NCBI GenBank assembly: GCA_020723285.1 | Contig: DYJE01000001.1 | Location: 435,509 to 499,508, forward strand | Direction of reading: 5' to 3' | Source of the DNA: Desulforapulum autotrophicum | Lineage (GTDB): Bacteria > Desulfobacterota > Desulfobacteria > Desulfobacterales > Desulfolunaceae | DNA length: 64,000 nucleotides | In this document: one piece after another, positions 23,761 to 31,379 of the stretch | Position numbering within the stretch: position 1 is the stretch's first letter | How the letters are laid out: each line of letters begins with the position of its first letter | The notes under the pieces: generated by a model | Seen by the model: only the letters and a program-made list of their open reading frames with translations | Databases searched by the model: none | What the model was told of the DNA's origin: nothing | Position numbers and translations under genes: made by a program

Positions 23761-24860
23761 TGCATAATGGCACAACAGACGCAGCCGGAAACGCCCCATC
23801 ACCGCTCACAGACGCGGAGGTGAAATGGAGATCCATGCTCGAATCCGGCCAGATCCGTGCGCGGATGGCGGAATTGAGAAAACGCCAGAGCCTTCCGCTG
23901 GCCGACAAGATCAGCATCAGCATCGAGCGCATCCGCGAATGGCATCAGGCATTTGACGGCAATGTGGCCGTGTCATACTCCGGAGGTAAAGATTCCGAAG
24001 TCTTGCTTTGGCTCGTCCGGTCGGTATTCCCCGATGTCCCGGCTGTTTTCGTCAATACCGGCCTTGAATACCCGGAAATCGTCAGACATGTGAAATCCCA
24101 TGAAAACGTGATCATCCTCCGGCCGCGCATGCCATTCCACAAGGTCATCAAAACATACGGCTATCCGCTGATCAGCAAAAAAGTGGCCAGAGGGATTTCA
24201 GTCCTTAAGCATCCGACTGACAAAAACCAGAACATATGGCGGCTGTACAACGAAGGAGTGAACCGATTCGGGCAGCCCGTGAACGGCTTCAAAGTGGCGA
24301 ATCGATGGAAATTTCTGAAAGACGCACCGTTCGACATGTCAGACCAATGCTGCTCCATCATGAAAAAGGAGCCGATCCACAGGTTCGAACGCCAGACGGG
24401 CCGGACTCAGTTCGTCGGGACCATGGCCAGCGATTCTAAAACGCGAGAAAAGACCTACCTGCGCCATGGTTGCAACGCATTCGACACCAGTTATCCAAGG
24501 TCCACACCCATAGGATTCTGGACCGACCAGGATGTCCTGGCATGCATCGTTGAAAACAATCTCCGGATATCACCGGTCTACGGAGAGATCATCCGGAACC
24601 ATTCTGGCAAACTCCATACAACCGGCTCCAGAAATACCGGGTGTGCATTCTGTTCGTTTGGGCTCCATTTAGACGATGCACCAACGCGATTCCAACGCAT
24701 GCACGATACACACCCACGGCTCTGGGACTACTGCATGAACCGACTTGGCATGAAGGACGTGTTCCGCTACATCCGGGAACGGTGCCCGGATCGGAACGTG
24801 ATCGGAAATTTCAATCCAGAGCCTGTTCATAAACCGAAACAGATGGAGCTTTTTTCATGA
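23760..24860 (+). CDS. PAPS reductase-like adenine nucleotide alpha hydrolase
   Basis: 366 residues. PP-loop SGGKDS at 74-79 with the following VNTGLEYPEIVRHVK region matches the phosphoadenosine phosphosulfate reductase/DndC-like superfamily, which activates a substrate with ATP or adenylyl-sulfate chemistry. A CAFC motif near 298 may bind metal or an Fe-S cluster. Phage members are suspected to act in nucleic acid modification. The protein ends in KQMELFS, similar to sliding-clamp binding peptides, and the same end occurs in the next gene. Confidence 0.8.
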   Translation: MHNGTTDAAGNAPSPLTDAEVKWRSMLESGQIRARMAELRKRQSLPLADKISISIERIREWHQAFDGNVAVSYSGGKDSEVLLWLVRSVFPDVPAVFVNTGLEYPEIVRHVKSHENVIILRPRMPFHKVIKTYGYPLISKKVARGISVLKHPTDKNQNIWRLYNEGVNRFGQPVNGFKVANRWKFLKDAPFDMSDQCCSIMKKEPIHRFERQTGRTQFVGTMASDSKTREKTYLRHGCNAFDTSYPRSTPIGFWTDQDVLACIVENNLRISPVYGEIIRNHSGKLHTTGSRNTGCAFCSFGLHLDDAPTRFQRMHDTHPRLWDYCMNRLGMKDVFRYIRERCPDRNVIGNFNPEPVHKPKQMELFS

Positions 24861-25087
24861 ACCCATGGGAAGACCCAAAAACCCCACGATGGATACGACA
24901 ACGCCGGTTGTGGAACGCTGCCAATGCCCACGGAGATAAATTCATCAGCCTAAAAAGAGACGAATACATAAACAGCACCAAGCGAGCAGCGGCAGAGCGT
25001 GACGCTTTTTACTCTCGGCATGAAAAAGAAATGCTATATGCCAAAAACACAAAAAAACGTCTTGAACAGATGGAGCTTTTTCCATGA
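24857..25087 (+). CDS. Small basic helical protein ending in QMELFP
   Basis: 76 residues, highly charged, with aromatic residues in the first half (WEDPKTPRWIRQRRLWNAAN). It overlaps the PAPS-reductase-like gene and the next frame by 4 bp each. Its C-terminus (EQMELFP) repeats that of its upstream neighbour (KQMELFS), and the 17-bp DNA of both junctions is nearly identical. No family recognised. Confidence 0.6.
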   Translation: MNPWEDPKTPRWIRQRRLWNAANAHGDKFISLKRDEYINSTKRAAAERDAFYSRHEKEMLYAKNTKKRLEQMELFP

Positions 25088-25194
25088 AAACAATCCAGGC
25101 CATCGATCTTTTCTGCGGGGCGGGCGGAACCAGCACCGGGCTTTTGACGGCTGCCCGGGCCATGGGCCTTGACGTATCCCTCACGGCCTTAACC
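25084..25194 (+). pseudogene. Remnant of a DNA cytosine-C5 methyltransferase (N-terminus only)
   Basis: MKTIQAIDLFCGAGGTSTGL contains motif I (FxGxG) of C5-cytosine methyltransferases, but the similarity stops after about 37 codons. The catalytic PC and ENV motifs are absent, and the frame then runs into the C4/Ash region. This is a truncated gene whose 3' part has been replaced. Confidence 0.7.
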
Positions 25195-25236
25195 ATGCAA
25201 ACATCCGTAAAAAAACACTTGACATCAAAACGAGAT

Positions 25237-25497
25237 ATGTGCCAGCCTTACCCCGTACCCGCAATAGCAGGTATCGGGTTTCGCAGCCCGATCACAGAGG
25301 CGGACAGCGCCTTCAATTTTTCAGGCGTTTTTTTATGTCCGGAACTCGGCATCGCTCCATACTTGGGCGAGCCGGATGGGGAGCCGAAAGGCTCGCCGGT
25401 CCCTTTGTGCCGGTCTGCGAACCCGTCTGGTTCGCCCATTCTGTTTCGCAGCAGAACAGGCGGGATATTCAATATCTCATCACAAAGGAGCAATCCC
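25237..25497 (+). CDS. Ash/Icd-like reading frame over a structured leader
   Basis: From ATG 25,237 the frame reads MCQPYPVPAIAGIGFRSPIT, then FLCPELGIAPYLGEPDGEPK and on to SPILFRSRTGGIFNI, the pattern of the phage Ash family that overlaps C4 RNA. The frame runs straight into the next gene (ATG 25,498) without a stop. In phage P1 the Icd peptide in the equivalent place inhibits cell division and is translated ahead of ant. Here function is inferred from arrangement, and the peptide may only be a by-product of RNA structure conservation. Confidence 0.4.
25262..25345 (+). ncRNA. c4: C4-type antisense RNA
   Basis: Hairpin 1: ATCGGG/CCCGAT (25,273-278/287-292) with loop TTTCGCAG. Hairpin 2: outer CGGACA/TGTCCG (25,301-306/336-341) enclosing GCGCCT/AGGCGT and seven T residues, a terminator-like end. 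The loop of hairpin 1 (TTCGCAG) is complementary to CTGCGAA at 25,415-25,421 downstream, as required of a C4 RNA that pairs with its own leader. It precedes a Rha-type antirepressor. In P1 and P7 the C4 RNA blocks ant expression. Boundaries are approximate. Confidence 0.65.
25366..25435 (+). promoter_or_regulatory. Target leader with competing hairpins
   Basis: GGCGAGCC/GGCTCGCC (25,366-373/390-397) competes with a smaller GAGCC-GAAA-GGCTC hairpin (25,381-394, GNRA loop). A second 7-bp stem GCGAACC/GGTTCGC lies at 25,417-423/429-435 and contains the C4-complementary CTGCGAA. Pairing with C4 RNA would disturb this stem and thereby the downstream genes. Confidence 0.55.
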
Positions 25498-25776
25498 ATG
25501 CCGAGCGCCATCGCCACACCTGCGCCCTTCATCAGCACCCCGGAAGATTATTTCATTCCAAACCCAGATGCAAAAAAAGAAATACCTGTTGACGCCCTCC
25601 TCTGCGCGATGTGTCGTGCCCGGTCTGTCCTTGAACTCATTATGGATAATGGCCACAATCTTAAAGATGGTTTTTTGATCAGTCACACAACCCTCATGGA
25701 CGCCCTGTGGTGCCTTTCCGGAATCCTCGAACAAGCCGAAGCAATGATCCAAACCCCATTCAAAAAAGGAGAATAA
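25498..25776 (+). CDS. Hypothetical protein between C4 leader and antirepressor
   Basis: 92 residues starting MPSAIATPAPFISTPEDYFI, mostly helical in the second half (VDALLCAMCRARSVLELIMD). AAAGGAG 8 bp upstream fixes the start. A GGGAT/ATCCC pair (near 25,471 and 25,493) could hide this ribosome site. It ends 3 bp before the antirepressor gene, so it is likely to be controlled by C4 as well. Function unknown. Confidence 0.65.
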   Translation: MPSAIATPAPFISTPEDYFIPNPDAKKEIPVDALLCAMCRARSVLELIMDNGHNLKDGFLISHTTLMDALWCLSGILEQAEAMIQTPFKKGE

Positions 25777-25779
25777 CAC

Positions 25780-26535
25780 ATGAACGAACTTACAAGAATA
25801 CCATCACAAAACGCACGCATGAGCAGCGTTGACATCGCAGATGTAATGGGCAAACAGCACAAGAATGTCATTAGAGATATAAAGAGCCTTATTGACGAAG
25901 GATCAATCACTGGGCTCAATTTTGAGCTCAGTGAATACAAGGACGCTTCAGGAAAATCAAACCCCATGTACAAACTCGACTTTCAGGCCACCATGACCCT
26001 GATTACAGGATATGACTCCAAGCGCCGGGCCATGATCATCGACAGATGGATGAAACTTGAAACAGGAGAAGCCGAACCGGCACTTGCACCACCACAAGAA
26101 CTTCGCCCCCTTGAAACAAACCTGCGCTCCGCCGTGAACATAGCAAAACTTCTCGGGTTAAACGACAATCAGGCCATCCTTTCCGCAAATCGCGTAATAA
26201 AACGCAGCCACGGAGTGGACTGTATGAAAATGTTTGAAGCCACCCACTTGATCAACCCAAAACAAGAACGCTTACTTACAGCAACAGAACTCGGGAACAC
26301 CCTTGGCATATCAGCGCAATCAGCAAACAAACTTCTTGTTGAATCTGGAATCATCGAGCCCAAACGTAACCATAAAAATAAAGTATTCTATGTTCCTACA
26401 GAAAAAGGAATGCCATTCTGCGTCTTGATGGACACCGGAAAACACCACAACAATGGAACACCAGTTCAGCAGTTGAAATTTTATGAATCAGTAAAAGAGC
26501 CCATGGCCAATACTGGATACAAAAAATCGGAATGA
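25780..26535 (+). CDS. Rha-family phage antirepressor-like protein
   Basis: 251 residues. The N-terminal 85 residues form a pRha domain (MSSVDIADVMGKQHKNVIRD ... YKLDFQATMTLITGYDSKRR). The C-terminal half is a winged-helix with LTATELGNTLGISAQSANKL and ends in a KFYESV tail. Such proteins inactivate phage repressors or act as regulators. Expression under C4 control would keep it silent in the lysogen. AAAAGGAGAATAACAC precedes the ATG. Confidence 0.82.
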   Translation: MNELTRIPSQNARMSSVDIADVMGKQHKNVIRDIKSLIDEGSITGLNFELSEYKDASGKSNPMYKLDFQATMTLITGYDSKRRAMIIDRWMKLETGEAEPALAPPQELRPLETNLRSAVNIAKLLGLNDNQAILSANRVIKRSHGVDCMKMFEATHLINPKQERLLTATELGNTLGISAQSANKLLVESGIIEPKRNHKNKVFYVPTEKGMPFCVLMDTGKHHNNGTPVQQLKFYESVKEPMANTGYKKSE

Positions 26536-26912
26536 TCATGACATCAGAAGACCTGACCCAAGAATTCGGACGCTCCATAAAACCGAAAGATCTCGCAAAA
26601 TATCTTGACATCGATGTCCGTACATTAAAAAAATACGCTCATCTATGGGGAGGTGTTTACGTTACAGACACCGACGTCAGGTTCTTTGAAAATTTGGTAA
26701 AGGAGGCAATAAATAATGCCAACACTTATAGAGAAACGCGGAAAGAAACGATGGAAAGCGGTAGTATATGTCGACCACACCCGCAAAGAGAGACTGTTTC
26801 CGGACAGCACCAAACAGTCAAAGTCGGACGCGATAAAATGGGAAGAAGAAACCAGGAAAGCATTGATACGCCAAAAGACCGCCATGGAATCTTTGCATGT
26901 GTCGGTCGTTGA
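26532..26912 (+). CDS. HTH protein overlapping the integrase gene
   Basis: 126 residues. The first 62 contain a compact HTH (KPKDLAKYLDIDVRTLKKYA), as in AlpA/Xis-type regulators and excisionases. From 26,716 the frame runs out of phase through the first 197 bp of the integrase gene, giving a C-terminal half of shadow-like composition. Either a real long overlap or loss of an earlier stop codon has occurred. Start overlaps the antirepressor stop (ATGA). Confidence 0.6.
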   Translation: MIMTSEDLTQEFGRSIKPKDLAKYLDIDVRTLKKYAHLWGGVYVTDTDVRFFENLVKEAINNANTYRETRKETMESGSICRPHPQRETVSGQHQTVKVGRDKMGRRNQESIDTPKDRHGIFACVGR

Positions 26913-27858
26913 CTGGGCGAATCAATACCTGGATTTTGTTCAAACACGTTTCGTTAAAAAAACGTTCGTTGAAAAAAAATCCGCCCTCGGCAAACTTGCT
27001 ACACATCCGTTAATCCATCCAGAAACATCATGCAATGAAATCACGATAAAAATCGCTGAAGAAATTCTAAGAGACAAACTTTCCACATCTGGATCGTCAG
27101 CAAACAAGCTCAGGAAGCACCTTTCAGCGGCGTGGGCATGGGGAATGAAATACATTGACGACTTTCCCCAGGCCAATCCATTTGCAAGGATTCAAAAGTT
27201 TCCAGAAATTCAACAGCCTCGGTATGTTCCACCTGAAGAAGATTTCTGGAAGCTCATGGAGTACATATCCGGCCTTGACGGAATCTCAGCGAAACAGGAT
27301 CGGGTCATTCTCCTGACATATCTTCATTGTGCCGGTCGCCGCGGTGAAATATGGCGGCTGAAGTTTTCAGACCTGGACTTCCGGAACAACCGGATCCGCC
27401 TATGGACCCGAAAACGGAAACATGGGAATTTTGAATCAGACTGGCTTCCAATGACATCCGATCTTTCAGGTGCTTTGAAAGACTGGGCCGAAGAACGTTT
27501 GAAAATGGCCACAGAAGATAAAGAGCATGTTTTCATCAGCCTTGAAAACACGCCGTTTTGTGAAGAGTATTATGGCAAACCGTTCAACGAGCGCCGCCAC
27601 TTCATGAAACGCAGCTGCATACGAGCAGGCGTGACCCCGTTCGGGTTTCATGCCATCCGTCACCTGACGGCCAGCATACTCTATCGAAGCGGTCAACGCA
27701 TGGGAACGATCCAGGCCATACTGAGACATGAAAATAAAAACACCACCGAGCGATATGTCCGCTCATTAGGAATCGACGAAGTACGCCCCGACCTTGAAAA
27801 GGCCCTGGCAGCCCCGTCAAAGGTAATCCGGATCGAGGCAATAAAAAAAGCCGGATGA
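26716..27858 (+). CDS. int: Tyrosine recombinase / phage integrase
   Basis: 380 residues. It integrates and excises the prophage. N-terminal arm-binding domain (PTLIEKRGKKRWKAVVYV), core-binding helices (about 60-145) and catalytic domain with Arg in CAGRRGEIWRL (about 208), HxxR as HAIRH (about 311-315) and the nucleophile Tyr in TTERYV (about 346). AAAGGAGG lies upstream of the ATG. It ends 88 bp before the tRNA-Glu 3' end. Confidence 0.95.
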   Translation: MPTLIEKRGKKRWKAVVYVDHTRKERLFPDSTKQSKSDAIKWEEETRKALIRQKTAMESLHVSVVDWANQYLDFVQTRFVKKTFVEKKSALGKLATHPLIHPETSCNEITIKIAEEILRDKLSTSGSSANKLRKHLSAAWAWGMKYIDDFPQANPFARIQKFPEIQQPRYVPPEEDFWKLMEYISGLDGISAKQDRVILLTYLHCAGRRGEIWRLKFSDLDFRNNRIRLWTRKRKHGNFESDWLPMTSDLSGALKDWAEERLKMATEDKEHVFISLENTPFCEEYYGKPFNERRHFMKRSCIRAGVTPFGFHAIRHLTASILYRSGQRMGTIQAILRHENKNTTERYVRSLGIDEVRPDLEKALAAPSKVIRIEAIKKAG

Positions 27859-27872
27859 TTTCTCATCCGGCT
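27849..27872 (+). terminator. Terminator hairpin after integrase
   Basis: Perfect 10-bp stem AGCCGGATGA/TCATCCGGCT with loop TTTC, overlapping the int stop codon, followed by TAATTTGT. The U run is weak, but the stem is strong and it separates int from the convergent tRNA genes. Confidence 0.75.
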
Positions 27873-27945
27873 TAATTTGTGTCCGCTATTTGTGTCCACT
27901 GTAGCGGATTGCCATTTCAACGCCGTAACACGTTGATTTATTTGG

Positions 27946-28020
27946 CGTCCCCAAGGGGATTCGAACCCCTGTCGTCGCCGTGAAAGGGCGATGTCCTGGA
28001 CCGGGCTAGACGATGGGGAC
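27946..28020 (-). tRNA. tRNA-Glu (anticodon UUC)
   Basis: Reading the - strand gives a complete cloverleaf: acceptor GTCCCCA/TGGGGAC, anticodon loop CTTTCAC with anticodon TTC, T arm with GGTTCGAATCC, discriminator G and encoded CCA (27,943-27,945). Its 3' end faces the integrase gene, the usual target arrangement for tyrosine integrases. Confidence 0.95.
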
Positions 28021-28045
28021 GTAATCTCTTACGTCAGCGTCCTGG

Positions 28046-28118
28046 TGGGTCATGTTGGATTCGAACCAACGACTCTCTCCTTAAAAGGGAGATACTCTAC
28101 CGGCTGAGTTAATGACCC
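28046..28118 (-). tRNA. tRNA-Lys (anticodon UUU)
   Basis: The - strand folds into a standard tRNA: acceptor GGGTCAT/ATGACCC, anticodon stem TCTCC/GGAGA with loop CTTTTAA (anticodon TTT), T loop TTCGAAT, discriminator A and encoded CCA (28,043-28,045). It precedes tRNA-Glu by 25 bp and is probably cotranscribed with it. Confidence 0.95.
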
Positions 28119-28208
28119 CCGTGATCAAAAACAAGGACCTTTTACCCGATCCTCGAAGGCTTTGTCAACTTAAAATATCACATACCCAAAAATAATTTTC
28201 TTTTTCCA

Positions 28209-29171
28209 TCAGGCGGACACGCCGGCTTCGGGGGTTTCTTCCGGATTATCACGTTCCGGGGCTTTTTTCCGGGCGTCTTTTCTGACCACAACCTTCTGTT
28301 TTTCAAGTATTTCCTTGATTCGTCTCAACGAAACCAGCTTGCCTTCACGGGCGGATGGCGTCAGAAAGGCCTTGAGCTTCCGTTCAAGCACTGCCGGGTG
28401 GGATTCACTACCGATGGCGATCACACCCTCCATAATTATTTTTTGAAGCAGCAACTCCTGGTCGGTGCGTTCACGGATATTCACGGCAAAGGGGAGAAAA
28501 AAGAAGTTGGCCAGAAAAACGCCGTAGAGGGTGGAAACGAGAGCCACGGGAATGGTTGTAAGAATCACCGTGGTGTCCCCCACCCCCGCCAGCATGCTCA
28601 CCAGCCCCACCACACTGCCGATAAGACCGAAGGCGGGACAGATGTCGGCCATGGTGGACAGCACACGTTCATGCTCTTCGCGCCGCTGTCTGAAAAAATA
28701 CATTTCAGCGGACAGACATTCACGGATATCGTGGAGGGAGTAGCCGTCCACCAGAAAACCCAGGGCCTGACGCAGAAACACCACGGTGGTCTCCTCTTCG
28801 TCGTCCTGAAGGGACAGAAGCCCCTGAAGTCTGCTTTTCACCGAAAGATCCACAAGAATCTGAACCACCTCGTCCGGGGATTTCATGCGTGTCCGGTATG
28901 AACTGACCAGAACTTTCCAGACAATAGCCAGCCGCTTGAACCGATAGCAGATCAGGGTGGCCCCCAGGGTGCCGCCGATGACGATAAGGATGGCTGAAAG
29001 ATTGAGATAAATACCGATCCCGCCGTTGATGGCGACACCAACGATGAATATCACCGTACAGGCCAGAACGCCCATCATGTTCTTACCGAACACGGAGCCC
29101 CTTAAACTATCATGTTTCTGTTCGCCGTCATCCTCTTCATCCTGGCGGTCTGTCTTATCATATTCTTTCAT
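28209..29171 (-). CDS. motA: Flagellar motor stator protein MotA
   Basis: 320 residues from ATG 29,171 (GAGGGCAACC upstream; ATG 29,183 possible). Four membrane spans (about residues 32-55, 56-78, 178-203, 210-235) and the MotA/ExbB signature around ADICPAFGLIGSVVGLVSML. The long cytosolic loop (about 85-170) carries the charged residues that contact the rotor FliG. It forms the proton or sodium channel with MotB, encoded directly upstream. The acidic N-terminus and the basic, Pro-rich C-terminus are longer than in E. coli MotA. Confidence 0.9.
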   Translation of the reverse strand: MKEYDKTDRQDEEDDGEQKHDSLRGSVFGKNMMGVLACTVIFIVGVAINGGIGIYLNLSAILIVIGGTLGATLICYRFKRLAIVWKVLVSSYRTRMKSPDEVVQILVDLSVKSRLQGLLSLQDDEEETTVVFLRQALGFLVDGYSLHDIRECLSAEMYFFRQRREEHERVLSTMADICPAFGLIGSVVGLVSMLAGVGDTTVILTTIPVALVSTLYGVFLANFFFLPFAVNIRERTDQELLLQKIIMEGVIAIGSESHPAVLERKLKAFLTPSAREGKLVSLRRIKEILEKQKVVVRKDARKKAPERDNPEETPEAGVSA

Positions 29172-29193
29172 GGTTGCCCTCATCAGATAGCGT

Positions 29194-29946
29194 TCATGAC
29201 GGTCTGTCCCTGGTGATAATAATCTCCACCCGCCTGTTCACCGAGCGGTTTTCCTCGGTGAGGTTTGATCGTATGGGGTCGAAATAGGCATGGGCGCTGA
29301 TAAAGAAGCGTTCACCGGGAATGCCCTGGCGCTCGGTCATGTACCGGACCACACTGCACGCCCGAGCCGCTGACAGCTCCCAGTTGGTGGGATAAAGGGC
29401 TGTCCGGATGGGGATATTGTCCGTATGCCCCACCACATTCACGACATAAGGTGTCTGCATGATCACCTCAGCCACGTCGTCAAGGACGGTCAACGCGCCG
29501 GGCTTCAGCTCAGCCCTGCCTGTTTCGAACAGAAGGTCGTTGGTCACCGTGATCCGTATGGCCTTGTCGTTGACCAGCTCCACCTGGGCGTTATTCGACA
29601 GGTTTTTCCTGCTGAGTTCGTAAAGTTCCGGAAAAGACTCCTGAATGGCGGGGCTGACCTCGTCCATTCGGACCACGTTTTCAAGTTTCCGGGTCCCGGT
29701 GCCGCCCTGTTCCTGGGGCCTCCATTCCCGGTTCGCAAGCTGGTAAATGTAAAGAACGGCAAAAAAAACGAACATGGTCATCATCAGATCCGACCATGGC
29801 ACGGCCCAGTGCCCTTTTCCCCGTCGATCCGATCCCCGTCCGCGCCGCTCGAAGGCGTCAAACTGGAGATACGAAAGCCTTGGAGAATCCGAAGGTTCTT
29901 CCAGGACATCGGTTTTTTCTTGGCCGCCATCGGTTGTCATGTTCAT
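29194..29946 (-). CDS. motB: Flagellar motor stator protein MotB
   Basis: 250 residues. One membrane span with the essential ion-binding Asp (PWSDLMMTMFVFFAVLYIYQ, Asp53), a linker and a C-terminal OmpA-like peptidoglycan-binding domain (VVGHTDNIPIRTALYPTNWE, then NRSVNRRVEIIIT). It anchors the stator to the cell wall. The stop is 10-22 bp before motA. The gene follows the glycan cluster after a 43-bp gap. Confidence 0.92.
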   Translation of the reverse strand: MNMTTDGGQEKTDVLEEPSDSPRLSYLQFDAFERRGRGSDRRGKGHWAVPWSDLMMTMFVFFAVLYIYQLANREWRPQEQGGTGTRKLENVVRMDEVSPAIQESFPELYELSRKNLSNNAQVELVNDKAIRITVTNDLLFETGRAELKPGALTVLDDVAEVIMQTPYVVNVVGHTDNIPIRTALYPTNWELSAARACSVVRYMTERQGIPGERFFISAHAYFDPIRSNLTEENRSVNRRVEIIITRDRPS

Positions 29947-29989
29947 GATATCGTGTTTCCGCCTGTGTTCATTTCACACCGGACACCCC

Positions 29990-31375
29990 TCAGGACCCGT
30001 GCGACGTGTCCTTGTCAAAATTCCGCCCTGGCGTGTCGGATATCCGCTTGAGGACGCTGTCCAGATCCTCTTTCATGTCGTAGGCTTTTTTCAGTTCAAA
30101 CAGGGAATCATCGTCGAAACCGGTAAGGTTGAGTACGAATTCTGTGGCATCTCCAAGCCTCTCGATAAATTCCCGTTCATCTTCGATCATCGGGCTGACC
30201 GTGGAATATAGGTCTGTTTCCGGATAAGGATTAGCAAAAAACGAGCCACACTCAAGACCGAGTTCTTTTTTAAATGCAATGGTTTCCCGGATGGTTTCAA
30301 GGGTTTCGCCGGGATAGCCGTAGATGAATGTGGTGTTGGGAAAAATTCCGGCTCTCCGGGTTTCAATAATGGCGGCTTTCGCCTTTGCCACATCGGTTTT
30401 TTTGTTCATGGCGTCAAGGATGATCTGGCTGCCGGATTCGATGCCGTAACCGATCCATACGCATCCCGCTTCAGCCATGAGCCTAAGGATTTCCGGCTTT
30501 GCGCTGGTCACCCGTCCGTGGCAGCCCCAGAAAACCTTAAAGGTCTGTTTCATCAAAAGTTCGCAGAACTCCCTGAGCCGTTGTTCGGACGCCATCATGT
30601 TGTCATCCACAAAGCCGATGAAATCCACGTCATAGCGCTTGACCAGAACCTCCATCTCGGCCACGATGTTCGCCGGAGACCGGTAACGGTAGCTTGACCG
30701 GCCGAACAGATGGTAGCAATAACGGCAGGAGAAAGGGCATCCCCGGCTTGAGATGATGTTCATGCTGCGGTTGATTGTGATATCCCGCCTGAATCCCGAT
30801 GAATTCCCCGCCACGTCGCCCCAGATGGGATTTTTCAGATAGATGTCCATGGGCAGAAGGTCCCAGGCCGGAAAAGGAAGACCATCGAGATCGGCAATAT
30901 TTTCCCGCTCATCCGTCACATGAACGCCTTCTTTATCCCGGTAGACAATGCCCCTGACCGTCTTGAGCGAGCCTTTTTTTTCAAGGACCGAGGCCAGTTC
31001 AGCCATGGTCGCCTCCCCTTCCCCCAGCACGGCGATGTCCAGATCCGTCTCCTCAAAAAGCATGGCGTGGCAGGTCGTGGCAAGACCTCCTCCCGCGATG
31101 ACCGGGGCCAGGGGATTCATTTTCTTCAGTTCGGGGATGAGCCATCGCTGAAAAGCCCAGGTGGTGATGAGGCCCGACACCCCCACCGCATCCCACCGCA
31201 GTGTTTTCAGAATATCAAGCACCTCGTTTCGACTGTGGCGATGAGCGTTGATGTCGTAGATACGCACATCGTGGCCCCAGTTCCTCAGAACGGAGGCAAT
31301 GACGGCAAGGCCATAGGGAATGCAGTTGGGCTTGGCGTTAAGGCGGATGGGAGAATTGATGAGGAGTATATTCAT
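29990..31375 (-). CDS. B12-binding radical SAM protein
   Basis: 461 residues. N-terminal cobalamin-binding Rossmann domain (about 1-135), then a radical SAM core with CPFSCRYCYH (CX3CX2C at about 210-217) binding the 4Fe-4S cluster. Members of this class methylate unreactive carbon or phosphorus or rearrange rings. ATG 31,375 lies 4 bp after the previous stop; TTG 31,396 is possible. It is the last gene of the glycan cluster before motB. Confidence 0.85.
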   Translation of the reverse strand: MNILLINSPIRLNAKPNCIPYGLAVIASVLRNWGHDVRIYDINAHRHSRNEVLDILKTLRWDAVGVSGLITTWAFQRWLIPELKKMNPLAPVIAGGGLATTCHAMLFEETDLDIAVLGEGEATMAELASVLEKKGSLKTVRGIVYRDKEGVHVTDERENIADLDGLPFPAWDLLPMDIYLKNPIWGDVAGNSSGFRRDITINRSMNIISSRGCPFSCRYCYHLFGRSSYRYRSPANIVAEMEVLVKRYDVDFIGFVDDNMMASEQRLREFCELLMKQTFKVFWGCHGRVTSAKPEILRLMAEAGCVWIGYGIESGSQIILDAMNKKTDVAKAKAAIIETRRAGIFPNTTFIYGYPGETLETIRETIAFKKELGLECGSFFANPYPETDLYSTVSPMIEDEREFIERLGDATEFVLNLTGFDDDSLFELKKAYDMKEDLDSVLKRISDTPGRNFDKDTSHGS

Positions 31376-31379
31376 GACG

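Larger units (their letters stand above)
1..27950. mobile_element. Prophage (tailed phage, lambda-like head genes), left end outside window
   Basis: A continuous block of phage genes: tail tube, head-tail joining, capsid, S49 protease, portal, gpW-like, GpA-type terminase, replisome organizer, regulators, holin, antirepressor and tyrosine integrase. The integrase is the last gene before a tRNA-Glu whose 3' end faces it, so the right attachment site should lie within or next to 27,943-28,020. Tail genes continue past position 1, so the other attachment site is not visible. The right boundary is inferred, not defined by a visible repeat pair. Confidence 0.93.

Noticed and set aside
23760-24860. 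Assimilatory PAPS reductase for sulfur metabolism
   Set aside because: It lies in a phage operon and lacks the C-terminal catalytic ECGxH-type motif; a phage PP-loop ATPase is more likely.
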